From Chromera velia (Eukaryota; Sar; Chromeraceae): a stretch of DNA of 10,000 nt. The stretch lies in NCBI GenBank assembly GCA_018398765.1, contig JAHBMJ010005957.1, forward strand, positions 1 to 10,000, given 5' to 3'. Each line of letters starts with the position of its first letter. Position 1 is the first letter of the stretch. A program made the position numbers and the translations under genes. A model generated the notes under the pieces. The model was not told where the DNA came from. It made no database searches and saw only the letters and a program-made list of their open reading frames with translations. This document shows, piece after piece, positions 8,212 to 10,000 of the stretch.

Positions 8212-10000
8212 GTGTCTACCCGTCTCCCGAAGTGCAAGTATATCTAAACCCTGAAGAAAAAAAAATCGACGAGATTGACGGACTTTCAGACTTTTCGTTT
8301 AATTACCTTACCTCTCAGAGTACCCAACGTGACCCAACAGAAGAAGGATTCACAGCATCAGAAGGATTGCCTACAAAGTGTTAGTGGTTGATCTTGCTTT
8401 GCCGGAGTCTAAGAAAAACTGAGACTTGCAGAAGGCTTTCTAGCAGGAAACTCCTCGTGCGACACCTGGACCCCCAACTCCACCCTTGGGGTTACTCTTT
8501 CAACATGTTGAAAGAAGACCCGGCCTTCTTGTAGAGCATGTTCAAGGCTCTAGAAAGGCCTCTCGGAAAGGCCAACAAGCGGCAGGAGGTGTACACCAAG
8601 CTCAGAGAAGCAGTCAGCGTGAAGAATGCTGAGTCGGTGAGGGAGTTCGATCCCGAGAATCCTGACGAAAGATCCCTCGTCAGCCTTTCGTCAAGCAGTT
8701 TGTGGACACAGTTCGAAAGATCCATGCTGCACGTTTGGGCCCTTTTTTTGAACTCCTCCGATGTAGGGATGGCTGGCCAGTCAGACAGAAGAAAGAGGCG
8801 TACAAGTGTGAGAAGTGTGCGGGAGCCTATCCGACGGATGCAGAGTTGGAGCAGGTGATGGAAGAAGAGCGAGCAGCGCTTCGTGCTACGCTTGAAGGGT
8901 TTGGCATGCACGGTCTGTCTCTTTTCCCCCCTGTCGAGTCGTTCAGTGACGGCCGTCTTATACAGTCCCTCGACTCCGTTGTTGACGAGCTTGACTCTGC
9001 TGACTCTGCTCACCTCTTTGGTTCAGAGGAGAAGAGCGGAGAAGAAGAGGAAGAGAACGAGACAGAAGAAAGAGATGATCAGGACAAAATGATCTCGGAA
9101 GAATCGCGAGAAGATGAGCTGGTTCCCCACCTTTTTGATCTCTCCCTTCCTTTGCAACAAGTTCTCAGACAGGTGGCCGTAGAGGAAGGAAAGGGGGGCA
9201 AAGGGACAGAAAGGAAAAGCTCACCGCTGCACAATAGTGAGGGAATGCACCTCGGCACCATTGCCGCGAGGGGCTTTCGGAAGTTTCGACCCGTCTCCTC
9301 CACAAACAGACAGCAGCAAGGACGCCTGCGTTTTCGGTCGCAGACAAAGCAAGCTGTGATCGAAGATGACAGAGAAGGGAATGGGTTTCAAGTGCATGGT
9401 GTGTACAAGTTGATGTCAATCAAACTCACAGACGGAAAAAAAGCAGCAGTGCATTGCATGTTCGCTTATGTTGAAGAGCTCCGTATCGCACGCTAGGAAG
9501 GGTCATCAGCAGGAAGACTGTATCGCAGACAGTCAATCAAAAAATCAGATGTTGAGAAAGGATACGCTGTGATCACACCTCTTGGAAGAGATGGAGACGG
9601 GAAGTTCTTCCTCGACCACGGAGTCACGCACTGCATGGACCTCGTCCCTCTGTCAGACTTTGGTTGTACTGTTGAGTTTCGGGAAGGGTGCATCGTGAAA
9701 TTCAATCAGGAAGTGGGAGGGGGGGCGTTCAAGCCTGCATCTTTGTTCTTCAATTTCGAACTTCGCTCCCATATGGTCTCATGGGGAGATCAATTTGTAG
9801 CACGCACTCAGCAGTCTAACGCAGTGAGGCAGAGAAGGCGAGAGAGACAGAGAGCAATTTCAGTGAACGGCCTGTCTTCACTGAACAAGCAGGAGGCCAG
9901 AAATGAGCTTCGTGCCCGCTCTCTCGCCCTCACTGAGGGAAGAAATCCTGTTGAGGAAGTGGGAAGGGCAATTGTGTTTGACTTGTACGCAGATGCGAGA
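8208..10000 (+). CDS. Intron-containing gene of unknown function, cut by the window end
   Basis: Proposed start ATG 8208, the first ATG after a TGA at 8187 in this frame. Exons: 8208-8377; 8447 onward (intron 8378-8446, GTGTTA...TAGCAG); 8535-8636 (acceptor CTTCTTGTAG); 8684 onward (47-nt intron 8637-8683, GTGAGG...GTCAG); 9497-10000, still open. The pieces join into one coherent frame. Two TAG codons (8532 and 9494) fall between coding-like stretches. They may end introns starting at 8457 and at 9392 or 9470, or be real stops. The protein has an acidic N-terminus, a helical Lys/Arg-rich part, a single CxxC (KCEKC, 8804-8818), a strongly acidic stretch (about 9025-9115) and a segment rich in beta-type residues with two HCM motifs (VHCMF near 9453, THCMD near 9629). 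A basic RQRRRERQR run lies near 9830. No family is recognised; a transposase-associated C-terminal domain is a remote possibility. It is incomplete at its 3' end. Confidence 0.55.
8496..8515. repeat. 20-bp perfect palindrome
   Basis: TCTTTCAACATGTTGAAAGA reads the same on both strands. It lies just upstream of the proposed 3' splice site at 8534, in a stretch that reads as protein (FNMLKED) but might be intron. A perfect 20-bp palindrome is expected about once per 100 windows of this size. Confidence 0.6.
8684..9493 (+). other. Main exon of the plus-strand gene
   Basis: A 270-codon open stretch begins after the CAG acceptor at 8681-8683 and reads without a stop to the TAG at 9494-9496. It contains the CxxC pair, a long helix with EEERAALRATLEGF, a Ser/Asp-rich linker, an acidic run of Glu/Asp and then a mixed basic region. 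Codon choice is even and the amino-acid pattern is protein-like, much more so than the antisense 173-codon frame at 9013-8492. Confidence 0.6.

Noticed and set aside
8025-8247. Arginine-rich 11-residue repeat proteins on both strands
   Set aside because: They arise from a 33-bp tandem repeat whose length is divisible by three, and a better coding frame starts just after it.
8492-9013. 173-codon minus-strand frame
   Set aside because: It lies antisense to the plus-strand exons, which join through plausible splice sites and have a better protein pattern; it is best read as a shadow.

Overview
The window looks like nuclear DNA of a unicellular eukaryote. Coding stretches are broken into short exons joined by small GT-AG introns, there is no ribosome-binding-site or operon logic, and an LTR retroelement is present. 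GAGA/TCTC-rich spacers and GCATGC-type motifs recall coccidian or chromerid alveolates. That is an impression only; nothing here fixes the taxon.

Layout. 1-488: gene-free flank with an alternating GC tract and a stretch at 258-355 unusually dense in six-base palindromes. 489-4368: a complete but apparently non-autonomous LTR retrotransposon. It has two 498-bp LTRs (489-986 and 3871-4368) that align without a net gap at about 91% identity by hand count, TG...CA ends, a GTCG target-site duplication (485-488, 4369-4372) and a polypurine tract against the 3' LTR. Its 2.9-kb interior shows no recognisable gag, protease, reverse transcriptase or integrase. 4373-4930: AT-rich spacer. 5126-7423, minus strand: an intron-rich gene reconstructed by reading frame and splice sites (about 13 exons, about 500 residues, function unknown). 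Its 3' half is a regular array of 21-codon, phase-0 exons separated by introns of about 90 nt. 7424-8207: a shared divergent upstream region, ending in a 33-bp minisatellite and a 16-bp palindrome. 8208-10000, plus strand: a second intron-containing gene, cut off by the window end, with a CxxC pair, a strongly acidic segment and a basic C-terminal stretch; function not recognised.

The two genes are divergently transcribed and could share control sequences; nothing shows that they act together. The retroelement lies downstream of the minus-strand gene. All exon models were made by eye and need RNA evidence. Several exon joins happen at a TAG that would otherwise be an in-frame stop, which is discussed as a finding.
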